From NCBI GenBank assembly GCA_045126815.1, contig JBGVPD010000071.1, positions 1 through 60,351 on the forward strand: 60,351 bases of DNA, written 5' to 3'. Made by a program: the position numbers and the translations under genes. This DNA comes from RGIG1995 sp045126815. GTDB taxonomy: Bacteria; Bacillota; Clostridia; Oscillospirales; CAG-272. The notes beneath the pieces are model-generated. The model searched no databases. It saw nothing but the letters and a program-made list of their open reading frames with translations, and was not told the origin of the DNA. Within the stretch, counting starts at the first letter, position 1; every line of letters starts with the position of its first letter. Below are positions 23,348-30,706 of this stretch, in pieces.

Positions 23348-24454
23348 TTGATTATTCAACTTGAAGAAGCGAAACGTGAGCTTGTAAAGCTTGACGGTGA
23401 TATAGACGAACTGGGTAATGCGATGAAAATAGAGGAGCTTAAGGTAACGGTTGTTGCTCTTGAGGAAAAGACGTTGGCTCCTGATTTTTGGAATTCATCC
23501 GATTCAAGTACGATCTTACAACAGATAAAATCTATGAAGGACAAACTTGAGGCATTTGAGAAGCTTAAGAAACGTTGCGAGGATGCGGTAGTTCTTGCGG
23601 AAATGGGACTTGAGGAAAACGACGAAAGTGTACTTGAAGAAGTAATTACCGAGCAAAAATCAATAGAAGAAGAAATTGAAACGAGAAGAATAGCAACTTT
23701 GCTGTCGGGCGAATATGATAAAAATAATGCTATTGTTTCTTTCCATCCGGGTGCGGGTGGTACTGAGGCTCAGGACTGGGCGCAGATGTTATACCGTATG
23801 TATACCCGTTGGGGCGAACGTAATGGATATAATGTTAAGCTTATCGACTGGCTGGACGGAGACGAGGCAGGTCTTAAGAGCGCGACCATTATGATCGAGG
23901 GCGAAAACGCTTACGGTTATCTTAAGGGTGAAAATGGAGTACACCGTTTGGTTAGAGTATCGCCGTTTGATGCATCGGGCAGACGTCATACGTCTTTTGC
24001 ATCGGTTGAAGTTATGCCTGAATTTGAAGATGACGGTAAGATAGAACTTAAGGAAGAAGAACTTGAGATCACAGCGCACAGATCGAGCGGTGCCGGCGGT
24101 CAGCATATTAATAAGACAGACTCCGCTATAAGAATTTTGCATATTCCGACAGGTATAGTCGTTGGTTGCCAGACCGAAAGAAGTCAGCTTCAGAACAAAG
24201 AAACGGCTATGAAAATGTTGAAGGCAAAACTTATGGAAATAAAAGAACGTGAAAAACTTGATAAGATAGAAGATATCAAGGGCGTTAAAACGAATATAGA
24301 ATGGGGCGCGCAGATCAGATCTTACGTGTTTATGCCCTATACTTTGGCTAAAGATACAAGAACGGGTTATGAGGACGGAAACATTTCGGCTGTTATGGAT
24401 GGCGAGATCGACGGCTTTATAAACGCATATCTTAAGTCCCAATCAAAGATTTAA
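23348..24454 (+). CDS. prfB: Peptide chain release factor 2
   Basis: A 368-residue RF2 that ends translation at UGA and UAA. The SPF recognition tripeptide is in RVSPFDASGRRHTSF and the universal GGQ is in SSGAGGQHINKTDSA. The N-terminal helical domain is complete, and the whole gene reads in one frame from a TTG codon 7 nt after AGGAGG. The programmed +1 frameshift (CUU UGA C about 25 codons in) found in many bacteria is not present, so RF2 here lacks that autoregulation. Confidence 0.97.
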   Translation: MIIQLEEAKRELVKLDGDIDELGNAMKIEELKVTVVALEEKTLAPDFWNSSDSSTILQQIKSMKDKLEAFEKLKKRCEDAVVLAEMGLEENDESVLEEVITEQKSIEEEIETRRIATLLSGEYDKNNAIVSFHPGAGGTEAQDWAQMLYRMYTRWGERNGYNVKLIDWLDGDEAGLKSATIMIEGENAYGYLKGENGVHRLVRVSPFDASGRRHTSFASVEVMPEFEDDGKIELKEEELEITAHRSSGAGGQHINKTDSAIRILHIPTGIVVGCQTERSQLQNKETAMKMLKAKLMEIKEREKLDKIEDIKGVKTNIEWGAQIRSYVFMPYTLAKDTRTGYEDGNISAVMDGEIDGFINAYLKSQSKI

Positions 24455-24488
24455 AATTTAACTTAAAAATCACGGGAGGAATACTGAA

Positions 24489-24782
24489 ATGATGAAGAAG
24501 ACAGCTTTTTATGCAGGTATTACGTTAATTATTCAATCTATATCCATGGTGGTATTGTTTTTCTTGCTTTTTGCAAAGAAAAAGAATTTGGCGACCGTAT
24601 TGCTCGCTATGTCTGCGGCAGGGGGAGTAACCGGCGGTGTGCTTTTGTATAAACATGCAAAGAGAGTAAAGGCTGAGGAAGAGCTTTTGAGTGAGTTCCT
24701 CGGTGATGACGAATATACGTACGACGACGGCGAAATGGAAATTCTTACTGACGATTACGTTGATGAAGCTGAATTTTGCTGA
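24489..24782 (+). CDS. Small membrane protein with acidic tail
   Basis: A 97-residue protein I do not recognise. Two hydrophobic helices (about 5-28 and 35-54) are joined by a short KKK-containing turn, and a strongly acidic cytosolic tail (about 63-97, EFLGDDEYTYDDGEMEIL) ends in Cys. CGGGAGG sits upstream of the first ATG; a second ATG follows directly. It lies 34 nt after prfB and 19 nt before the redox-protein gene and may be co-transcribed. Confidence 0.7.
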   Translation: MMKKTAFYAGITLIIQSISMVVLFFLLFAKKKNLATVLLAMSAAGGVTGGVLLYKHAKRVKAEEELLSEFLGDDEYTYDDGEMEILTDDYVDEAEFC

Positions 24783-24801
24783 TAAATAAAAGAGGGTAAG
24801 T

Positions 24802-25209
24802 ATGAGTAAATATGCTGAAAAAGCTCTTGAGCTACATGCAAAGGGATATAATTGCGCTCAGGCGGTATTGTGTGCTTTTAAAGACAAGCTTGATATGGAT
24901 GAGACGTCATTATATAAGATTGCAGAAGGGTTTGGCTCAGGTATAGGTAACAGAAAACATCTTTGCGGGGCGCTGACCGGAGCCGTAATGGTGTCGGGAC
25001 TTGCATCGAGCAGCGGAGATGTGCAGAACTCAACCAAAAAACAGACTTATAAAATATCAAGCGGAATTACTGATTATTTTCAAGAGAACTGTAATGCTGT
25101 GGATTGCTATGATATCAAGGGGATCGATAGCGGGAAAGTCAAGGCTAGTTGCCAAGACTGTATATTGGTTGCAGTTCAAGCTGTTGAGGACATAGTTTTC
25201 GGTAAATAA
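24802..25209 (+). CDS. C_GCAxxG_C_C family redox protein
   Basis: A 135-residue protein of the C_GCAxxG_C_C family (PF09719-type). It carries the name-giving pattern: YNCAQAVLCAF, then LCGALTGAVMVSGL, and a C-terminal SCQDCILVAVQAVEDI. Conserved cysteines suggest a metal or redox cofactor. The exact role is unknown; relatives occur in anaerobes beside electron-transfer genes. Spacing of 17-19 nt to both neighbours suggests an operon. Confidence 0.88.
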   Translation: MSKYAEKALELHAKGYNCAQAVLCAFKDKLDMDETSLYKIAEGFGSGIGNRKHLCGALTGAVMVSGLASSSGDVQNSTKKQTYKISSGITDYFQENCNAVDCYDIKGIDSGKVKASCQDCILVAVQAVEDIVFGK

Positions 25210-25226
25210 AGTTTGGTTAGGTAAAT

Positions 25227-26135
25227 ATGAGTTATAAAAAAATAAAAGCGGCGTTTATGCTTGTTATAGCGGCACTTGTATGGGGTGCTGCTATGTCGTT
25301 TCAGAGCGAAGGAATGGAGCACGTAGGGCCGTTAACGTTTCAGGCGGTAAGATTTTTGCTTGGAGGTACGGTGTTGCTTCCGGCAGTGTATTTTATAGGA
25401 AAGAAAGATCCCGGAGAGAACAGAGCCGATTATAACCCTAAAGGTGTGTATATAGGTGGTGCGGTGTGCGGTACAGCACTTATGGTAGCTTGTACGCTTC
25501 AACAGTATGGCATTGTGTATACTACCGTAGGTAAAGCAGGTTTTTTGACAAGTCTTTACATAATTATTATTCCGATATTGGGATTGTTTTTGAGAAAAAG
25601 AATCGGGCTGAATATTTGGGTAAGCGTATTTCTTGCTATGGCGGGAATGTATCTGCTTTGTATGAAAGAGTCGCTTGTTCTTTCAAAGGGAGATACTTTG
25701 GTGTTTATCTGCGCTTTCGTGTTCTCTTTACAGATCATGGCGGTGGATAAATATACAGCAATATATAACGCGTTAAAACTATCGTGTATACAGTTTTACG
25801 TATGCGGAATTTTATCTTGTATAGTAATGTTTATATTTGAAAAGCCTATGCTGAATGATATATTAAATGCGTGGGTGCCCATTTTATATACAGGTGCTTG
25901 TTCCTGCGGAATAGGATATACGTTCCAGTCAATAGCCCAAAAGGATCTGGATCCGTCGTTGGCGTCGATATTAATGAGTCTGGAATCTGTTTTTGCGGCA
26001 TTGTTCGGTTGGATACTGATAGGGCAGAAAATGTCGTTTAGAGAGATCGTTGGTTGTGTGATTATGTTTGCGGCAATAATAATAGCTCAAGTTTTTGAAC
26101 CGAAAGAGGATAACAAAAAACCCATCAAGAATTAA
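25227..26135 (+). CDS. EamA/DMT family transporter
   Basis: A 302-residue permease with ten predicted helices in two EamA repeats. The first begins LVIAALVWGAAMSFQSEGME and has the AVRFLLGG turn; the second has SLESVFAALFGWILIGQ, the diagnostic repeat-2 motif. The family exports metabolites such as amino acids; the substrate cannot be inferred from neighbours. It ends at a strong terminator. Confidence 0.92.
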   Translation: MSYKKIKAAFMLVIAALVWGAAMSFQSEGMEHVGPLTFQAVRFLLGGTVLLPAVYFIGKKDPGENRADYNPKGVYIGGAVCGTALMVACTLQQYGIVYTTVGKAGFLTSLYIIIIPILGLFLRKRIGLNIWVSVFLAMAGMYLLCMKESLVLSKGDTLVFICAFVFSLQIMAVDKYTAIYNALKLSCIQFYVCGILSCIVMFIFEKPMLNDILNAWVPILYTGACSCGIGYTFQSIAQKDLDPSLASILMSLESVFAALFGWILIGQKMSFREIVGCVIMFAAIIIAQVFEPKEDNKKPIKN

Positions 26136-26158
26136 CTTGATGGGTTAAATTTTTTTGT
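26117..26158 (+). terminator. Terminator after the EamA gene
   Basis: AACCCATCAAG (26119-26129) pairs with CTTGATGGGTT (26136-26146), followed by a T tract. Confidence 0.9.
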
Positions 26159-26170
26159 TTTTAATCGTTA

Positions 26171-26482
26171 TTAATAAATACCTCTTGTGAAGTTAGCGTC
26201 AAGGTTCTGTATATGGTTGATGTAGTTCTTGAATGCAATAACGTCAAGGACGTTTATAACACCGTTTCCGTCAAAATCGACCATATCTGTCATATCCTGA
26301 GTTACTTCTTTTTCGCCTACGATTGCCTGCATAACTTCGAGTACGTCTTCGTTGTCAACAGAAGAGTCGCCGTTAAAATCAAGGTAGTTGGAAGATAAAG
26401 CAAACATAGATATGGTGATTGCCAAAATAACGGCAACTGAAAGTATAATGAATAAAGGAGTTTTCTTATGTAAATTTTTCAT
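26171..26482 (-). CDS. Exported dockerin-only small protein
   Basis: A 103-residue protein consisting of a signal/anchor segment (residues 8-30, PLFIILSVAVILAITISMFA) and one dockerin-like domain. The two calcium loops are DFNGDSSVDNEDVLEVMQAI and DFDGNGVINVLDVIAFKNYI; both keep the Asp/Asn positions 1, 3, 5 and 12. No catalytic module is attached. It could occupy or cap the cohesin at 12 kb or link another partner. Start at 26482 or 26488: AAAGG lies 10 or 4 nt upstream. Confidence 0.8.
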   Translation of the reverse strand: MKNLHKKTPLFIILSVAVILAITISMFALSSNYLDFNGDSSVDNEDVLEVMQAIVGEKEVTQDMTDMVDFDGNGVINVLDVIAFKNYINHIQNLDANFTRGIY

Positions 26483-26630
26483 TGACATAGATCCTTTCAA
26501 AGCGAAAATATTTATAATTTATTCTATCACGAATCATGGAAAAAGTCAACAGATTTGAAGTAAAAGAGATAAAAAATACAAATGTTTATAAATATCGTGG
26601 TATATCTTGACAATATTTTTCAAAAATGTA

Positions 26631-26659
26631 TTGCAATTTCATAACGTTTGTGCTATAAT
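26631..26659 (+). promoter_or_regulatory. Promoter of rpmB
   Basis: TTGCAA (26631-26636), 17-nt spacer, TATAAT (26654-26659). Confidence 0.75.
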
Positions 26660-26716
26660 AACTCTGTTAAAAATAAGTTTATTATTTGATTTATCATAAA
26701 TTGGAGGTGCATCGGA

Positions 26717-26905
26717 ATGGCAAAGTGTGATTTCTGCGGCAAGAGTGTAGCATTTGGACTTAATGTTTCTCACTCCAACCGTAAAACAAACAGAGTATGG
26801 AAACCCAATATCAGAAAGGTAAAGGCAGTTGTTAACGGAACTCCCAAGACTGTAAATGTATGCTCTCGTTGTCTCCGTTCAAACAAGGTTACAAGAGCTA
26901 ACTGA
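26717..26905 (+). CDS. rpmB: 50S ribosomal protein L28
   Basis: A 62-residue L28 with CDFCGKSVAFGLNVSHSNRKTNR, WKPNIRKVK and the C-terminal VCSRCLRSNKV. It keeps all four zinc-binding cysteines (C+ form). Monocistronic, with GGAGGTG upstream and a strong terminator downstream. Confidence 0.97.
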   Translation: MAKCDFCGKSVAFGLNVSHSNRKTNRVWKPNIRKVKAVVNGTPKTVNVCSRCLRSNKVTRAN

Positions 26906-26923
26906 TCGTATATTGAAGTATTT

Positions 26924-26967
26924 CAGCCCGGACGCTATTTGTGCTCCGGGCTTTGCTCTTTTTTTCA
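26924..26967 (+). terminator. Terminator of rpmB
   Basis: AGCCCGGA (26924-26931) pairs with TCCGGGCT (26945-26952), followed by a long T tract. Confidence 0.9.
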
Positions 26968-26979
26968 AAAAGTGAGGTG

Positions 26980-27675
26980 ATGTATATTAAGACTGTGCTT
27001 GTAGGTAATAATATAACAAACAAATGTGAAAACAGTTTGATACAGATGGGGTATAGGATTGTAAGATTACCCGAATATTCATATCTGCCGAAGCCTGTAT
27101 CGAGTCACGCTGATATGTTATTGTTTTATGACGGAAAAAAGATTATAACCCACAAAGGATATTATTACGAGAATAAGGATTTGTTTGACACTTTGGGTAT
27201 AGAGATAGAGTTGTCGGACGAATTTATGGGGGACGTGTACCCGAACGATATTCTTTTTAATGCTGTTTTAACTTCCGCAGGACAGCTTTTTTCGAAAAGT
27301 GAATATACATCAAGCTTGATTAAAGAAAAATCAAAAAAGCTCATTAACGTTAAGCAAGGGTATACCGCTTGTTCTACGTGTAAGGTTAGTCAATTTGATT
27401 TTATTACGACGGACGAAGGATTATGCCGAATATATAAAGAAAACGGTATTAACAGTCTTTTGGTGTCAAAGAACGGGATATATCTGCCGGGATACGATTG
27501 CGGTTTTATCGGAGGTGCTACCGTGGTTTTGCCCGAAGGGGTGTGTTTTTTCGGTGATGCTTCGTATCATTCGGATTATGATAAAATTTTGGATTTTGCT
27601 GATAAAGCGGGAAAGAAAATTATATCTTTGTCAGATGAAAAAATAATGGATATCGGGGGCGCGGTTGTTATATAG
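26980..27675 (+). CDS. DUF6873-like GME-fold protein
   Basis: A protein of about 230 residues that resembles the DUF6873 group of guanidino-modifying-enzyme (GME) fold proteins. The pattern is weak: repeated beta/alpha units, a TACSTCKVSQFDFIT segment and CGFIGGATVVLPEGVCFFGD, where GME enzymes have conserved Gly and acidic residues. No catalytic triad can be proven. The start is unclear: GAGGTGA (26974-26980) abuts ATG 26980, while an in-frame ATT at 26986 has a normal 8-nt spacing. It begins shortly after the rpmB terminator and has no clear promoter of its own. Confidence 0.6.
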   Translation: MYIKTVLVGNNITNKCENSLIQMGYRIVRLPEYSYLPKPVSSHADMLLFYDGKKIITHKGYYYENKDLFDTLGIEIELSDEFMGDVYPNDILFNAVLTSAGQLFSKSEYTSSLIKEKSKKLINVKQGYTACSTCKVSQFDFITTDEGLCRIYKENGINSLLVSKNGIYLPGYDCGFIGGATVVLPEGVCFFGDASYHSDYDKILDFADKAGKKIISLSDEKIMDIGGAVVI

Positions 27676-27679
27676 ATAA

Positions 27680-27708
27680 TTGACATAAAGGGTTATCTGT
27701 GGTATAAT
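27680..27708 (+). promoter_or_regulatory. Promoter of the TerB/ATPase/alaS unit
   Basis: Perfect TTGACA (27680-27685), 17-nt spacer, perfect TATAAT (27703-27708). No terminator is seen between the following genes up to alaS. Confidence 0.85.
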
Positions 27709-27780
27709 AAAAAGAAAAAATGCGGCTTGTTTTTTGTGTAGTTTTTGGGCAAAAGTAAGGTAAGAAAACGGTGTAGTGTA

Positions 27781-29382
27781 ATGATTTTCAAGAACAATGA
27801 TGAAAAATTGAAAAAAATGCATACAGTTGATGATACCGATAGATTTTGGGATATTACCAACATTACACCGCCGATAAAAAAGCAAGGCGTTTATTATGAT
27901 AAAATAAACGAACAAACGGTTTTGATTTCCGACGATAAAGAAGGCGTTAAGGGGAGTGTTTCTCAGCCTATAAGTTATCCGGAGAATATTTCAGAAAAGC
28001 TATTCTCTTATAAGCCCAATAACTGTTTGATAAAAAATATAAACGTATATTCATGGCAGAGGCAGTATTCTTTTTACGAAAGATTTAGGCTTGATGCTCG
28101 GAAGTATTTCAATTTAAAACATCCGGAAGTTCAGCCTGTCAGCTACTTTTCGTATATGCCCGGATATATACAGATGTCTTTAAAACAGAGAAAATGGTAT
28201 TTTTATTGGCGTGACTGTGTAAGAAACAAGAAGTATCCGGAGACGGACAGCAGTTATATTTTGTTGTACGTTTACGAGATTATAAATTTACCTGAACTTA
28301 TTCCTGCAAACGAAGGAATAGAGCTTTTGTGCGATATATGGGAGAAATACAGAAAGAGTTATACAAAGCTTGACAGATTTATGTCGGAATGGGTTTTTGA
28401 TTACTGTATAGTAAACCAAGTGGAATTGCCTTTTGAAAGGATACGTTCGTTTTACGATGCAGTGATTGAGACTGCATCTTTCAAGCAGTTTTATATAAAT
28501 TGCAACGATGATAATATATATGCCGATCTGCTTTTTGAAAAATTATCGTCATATAACTGGCGAAAGAGCAAATATATAAACGATCAAAACAGAGAACTGT
28601 TTGAGAAACACATAAGGTCGGCTTTTATTTATTCAATTGACAGATTTGCGAAAATTGATGGAAGATTTGATAAAGATAACGGAAGAGTTTGTTTGAAAAA
28701 GATCGTGCGTGACTCTTTTTCGGGTGCACTTTGCGTATATAACGTAAAGAAAAAAATAGAGATAGAATATTTTGACCTGTCTAAAGAAACGGAACTTTTG
28801 TTTATAGTTACGGATATGGTTAGATATTGTGAGAATAGGGTACGTGCGCACCTTGGAATCAGACCAAAACTGTCAACGCCCAACCTTACCGAACAGCAAA
28901 AGAATATAATTAACGAATATTTTGATGAATATTTGCCTTCGTTGAATTACAGCGAGACAAAGAAGAAAAATGACGTTGATTATGAGATAACCCTAGAACC
29001 AGACAAACCGTTTGAGGTGTCGTTTGAAAAGGCGAGGGAAATAGAAAAAAGCTCGTGGGATATTACCGATAGGCTTATTGTTGATGACTATATAGAGGAA
29101 GATATACCGGATAATTCCGAAGATTCAAAAAGCGAAATTAAATCTATTGAGAATGAAACACTTGATGTTGCAAGACAGGCGCTTATTTACGTTGTTAAGA
29201 ACGATATGATATCTTTTGCGAAATTGGCGGAAGAGTGTTATATGCTGAATGAGACTTTGGCGGAATGTGTAAACGAGCTTTGTTATGAAATATTAGGTGA
29301 TGTTGGTATAGAAGAACTTGACGGAAGATATAAGGTTATATCCGATTATGAACAGGAGATCAAAGAATGGCTGAAATTGTAA
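27781..29382 (+). CDS. TerB-N/TerB-C domain protein
   Basis: A 533-residue protein. A TerB-N-like domain (about 75-230) is recognised from SWQRQYSFYERFRLDARKYF, the FSYMPGYIQMSLKQRKWYFY core and the SYILLYVYEIINL helix. The middle is helical. A TerB-C-like domain lies at the C-terminus (about 440-533), ending in CYEILGDVGIEELDGRYKVI. This pairing, usually with an ATPase and a helicase, is described for Ter-type stress or phage-response systems; here only the ATPase partner follows, overlapping by 16 nt. ATG 27781 is a tentative start: the ribosome site is weak, and the frame is open to a TTG at 27745. Confidence 0.72.
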   Translation: MIFKNNDEKLKKMHTVDDTDRFWDITNITPPIKKQGVYYDKINEQTVLISDDKEGVKGSVSQPISYPENISEKLFSYKPNNCLIKNINVYSWQRQYSFYERFRLDARKYFNLKHPEVQPVSYFSYMPGYIQMSLKQRKWYFYWRDCVRNKKYPETDSSYILLYVYEIINLPELIPANEGIELLCDIWEKYRKSYTKLDRFMSEWVFDYCIVNQVELPFERIRSFYDAVIETASFKQFYINCNDDNIYADLLFEKLSSYNWRKSKYINDQNRELFEKHIRSAFIYSIDRFAKIDGRFDKDNGRVCLKKIVRDSFSGALCVYNVKKKIEIEYFDLSKETELLFIVTDMVRYCENRVRAHLGIRPKLSTPNLTEQQKNIINEYFDEYLPSLNYSETKKKNDVDYEITLEPDKPFEVSFEKAREIEKSSWDITDRLIVDDYIEEDIPDNSEDSKSEIKSIENETLDVARQALIYVVKNDMISFAKLAEECYMLNETLAECVNELCYEILGDVGIEELDGRYKVISDYEQEIKEWLKL

Positions 29383-30692
29383 AAGGAGTTCCGAAAAGAA
29401 TATTGTCCTCTCTGCTTGAAAGCCTTTCGGCAGGTGTTGTTCCCAGAAAGGGAGCTCCCTACGTTGCAATAGGCAGGGAGATGGAAGTATCCTCTTTGCT
29501 TGATGCTTTAGAGGGGGTATCCGAGGGCAGTTCTTTTATGAAGCTGATCATCGGCAGATACGGAAGCGGTAAGAGTTTTCTTATTCAGCTTGTAAGAGGT
29601 TATGCCGTTGAAAAGGGATTTGTTTGTTGCGATGCTGACCTATCTCCTGAAAGAAGACTGTACGGTTCAAAGGGGAACGGTCTTGCGACATATAAAGAAC
29701 TGATAAAAAATATGTGTACCAAAACATCTCCTGACGGGAACAGTTTACAGTCTTTGATTGCAAAATGGATATCGAACACACAGTCGGAGGTTGCTTTAAG
29801 CGGACTAGAGATTGGAACAAAGGCGTTTGACGATGAGGTTGAAAAAAGGATATACAGTGTAACTTCACGCGCAGAAAGTCAGGTTGGAGGATTTGATTTT
29901 GCAACCGTTATTAACGCTATATACAAAGCGCATAAGACGGATGACGATTTACTGAAGGCAAATGCTTTTAGGTGGTTAAGAGGCGAGTTTTCTAATAAGA
30001 CAGAGGCGAAGAGCGCTTTAAAGGTTTCATCGATAATAAATGACGAAAACTGGTATGATTATATAAAGTTGTTTGCTTTTTTTGTAAGAGAAATAGGCTA
30101 CAAAGGCTTTGTGATTTTTATTGATGAATGTGTAAATCTGTATAAGATCACAAACAGGATATCGCGAGAGGCAAATTACGAAAAGCTTTTGTCGATGTTT
30201 AATGATACTCTTCAGGGAAATGCAAATGGTTTAGGTATAGTGCTTGGCGGAACGCCGATGTTTCTTGAAGATAAGAGAAGGGGACTTTTCAGTTACGAGG
30301 CTTTAAAAAGCCGACTTGAAGAGGGAAGATATTCATCAAATGGTTTTAAGAATTTGATGGGGCCGGTTATACGCCTTGAAAGGTTGGACGATAACCAGCT
30401 TTACGCTCTTGTTTTGAGAGTGAAAAATCTTCACGCGCAAAACTATAATTGGGAAGTACCAATAAACGATAGCGAAGCAGAATGCTTTTTGAAAGATTGT
30501 CTTTCGAGGGCCGGAGCGGAAAAGATGATAACGCCGAGAGAAGTTATAAGAGACTTTATAGAGGTGCTTAACATTTTATATCAGAACCCTACGGCAAAAT
30601 TTTTAGATATTGTAAAAGTAAATACCGCTAAGGCTGAAAATGCCGAGACGGTTGATAATAATCAATTTGATTTATCCGATATTGAACTTTAA
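29367..30692 (+). CDS. BrxD-like (DUF2791) P-loop ATPase
   Basis: A 441-residue AAA+-type ATPase of the DUF2791/BrxD group. The Walker A motif is IIGRYGSGKSF and Walker B is FVIFIDECVNL. FEDKRRGLFSYEAL-like and RLEEGRY segments and the late REVIRDFIEVLN helix match BREX and Ter-associated ATPases. The N-terminus IGREMEVSSLLDAL is typical. Its partner is the upstream TerB protein. The rest of a BREX set (PglX, PglZ, BrxC, BrxL) is absent. It ends 14 nt before alaS, so it probably shares that transcript. Confidence 0.8.
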   Translation: MAEIVKGVPKRILSSLLESLSAGVVPRKGAPYVAIGREMEVSSLLDALEGVSEGSSFMKLIIGRYGSGKSFLIQLVRGYAVEKGFVCCDADLSPERRLYGSKGNGLATYKELIKNMCTKTSPDGNSLQSLIAKWISNTQSEVALSGLEIGTKAFDDEVEKRIYSVTSRAESQVGGFDFATVINAIYKAHKTDDDLLKANAFRWLRGEFSNKTEAKSALKVSSIINDENWYDYIKLFAFFVREIGYKGFVIFIDECVNLYKITNRISREANYEKLLSMFNDTLQGNANGLGIVLGGTPMFLEDKRRGLFSYEALKSRLEEGRYSSNGFKNLMGPVIRLERLDDNQLYALVLRVKNLHAQNYNWEVPINDSEAECFLKDCLSRAGAEKMITPREVIRDFIEVLNILYQNPTAKFLDIVKVNTAKAENAETVDNNQFDLSDIEL

Positions 30693-30706
30693 GGAGTAAA
30701 AAATAT

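Noticed and set aside
23789..24442. 217-codon minus-strand frame across prfB
   Set aside because: It is a shadow of RF2; no ribosome site and no recognisable domain.
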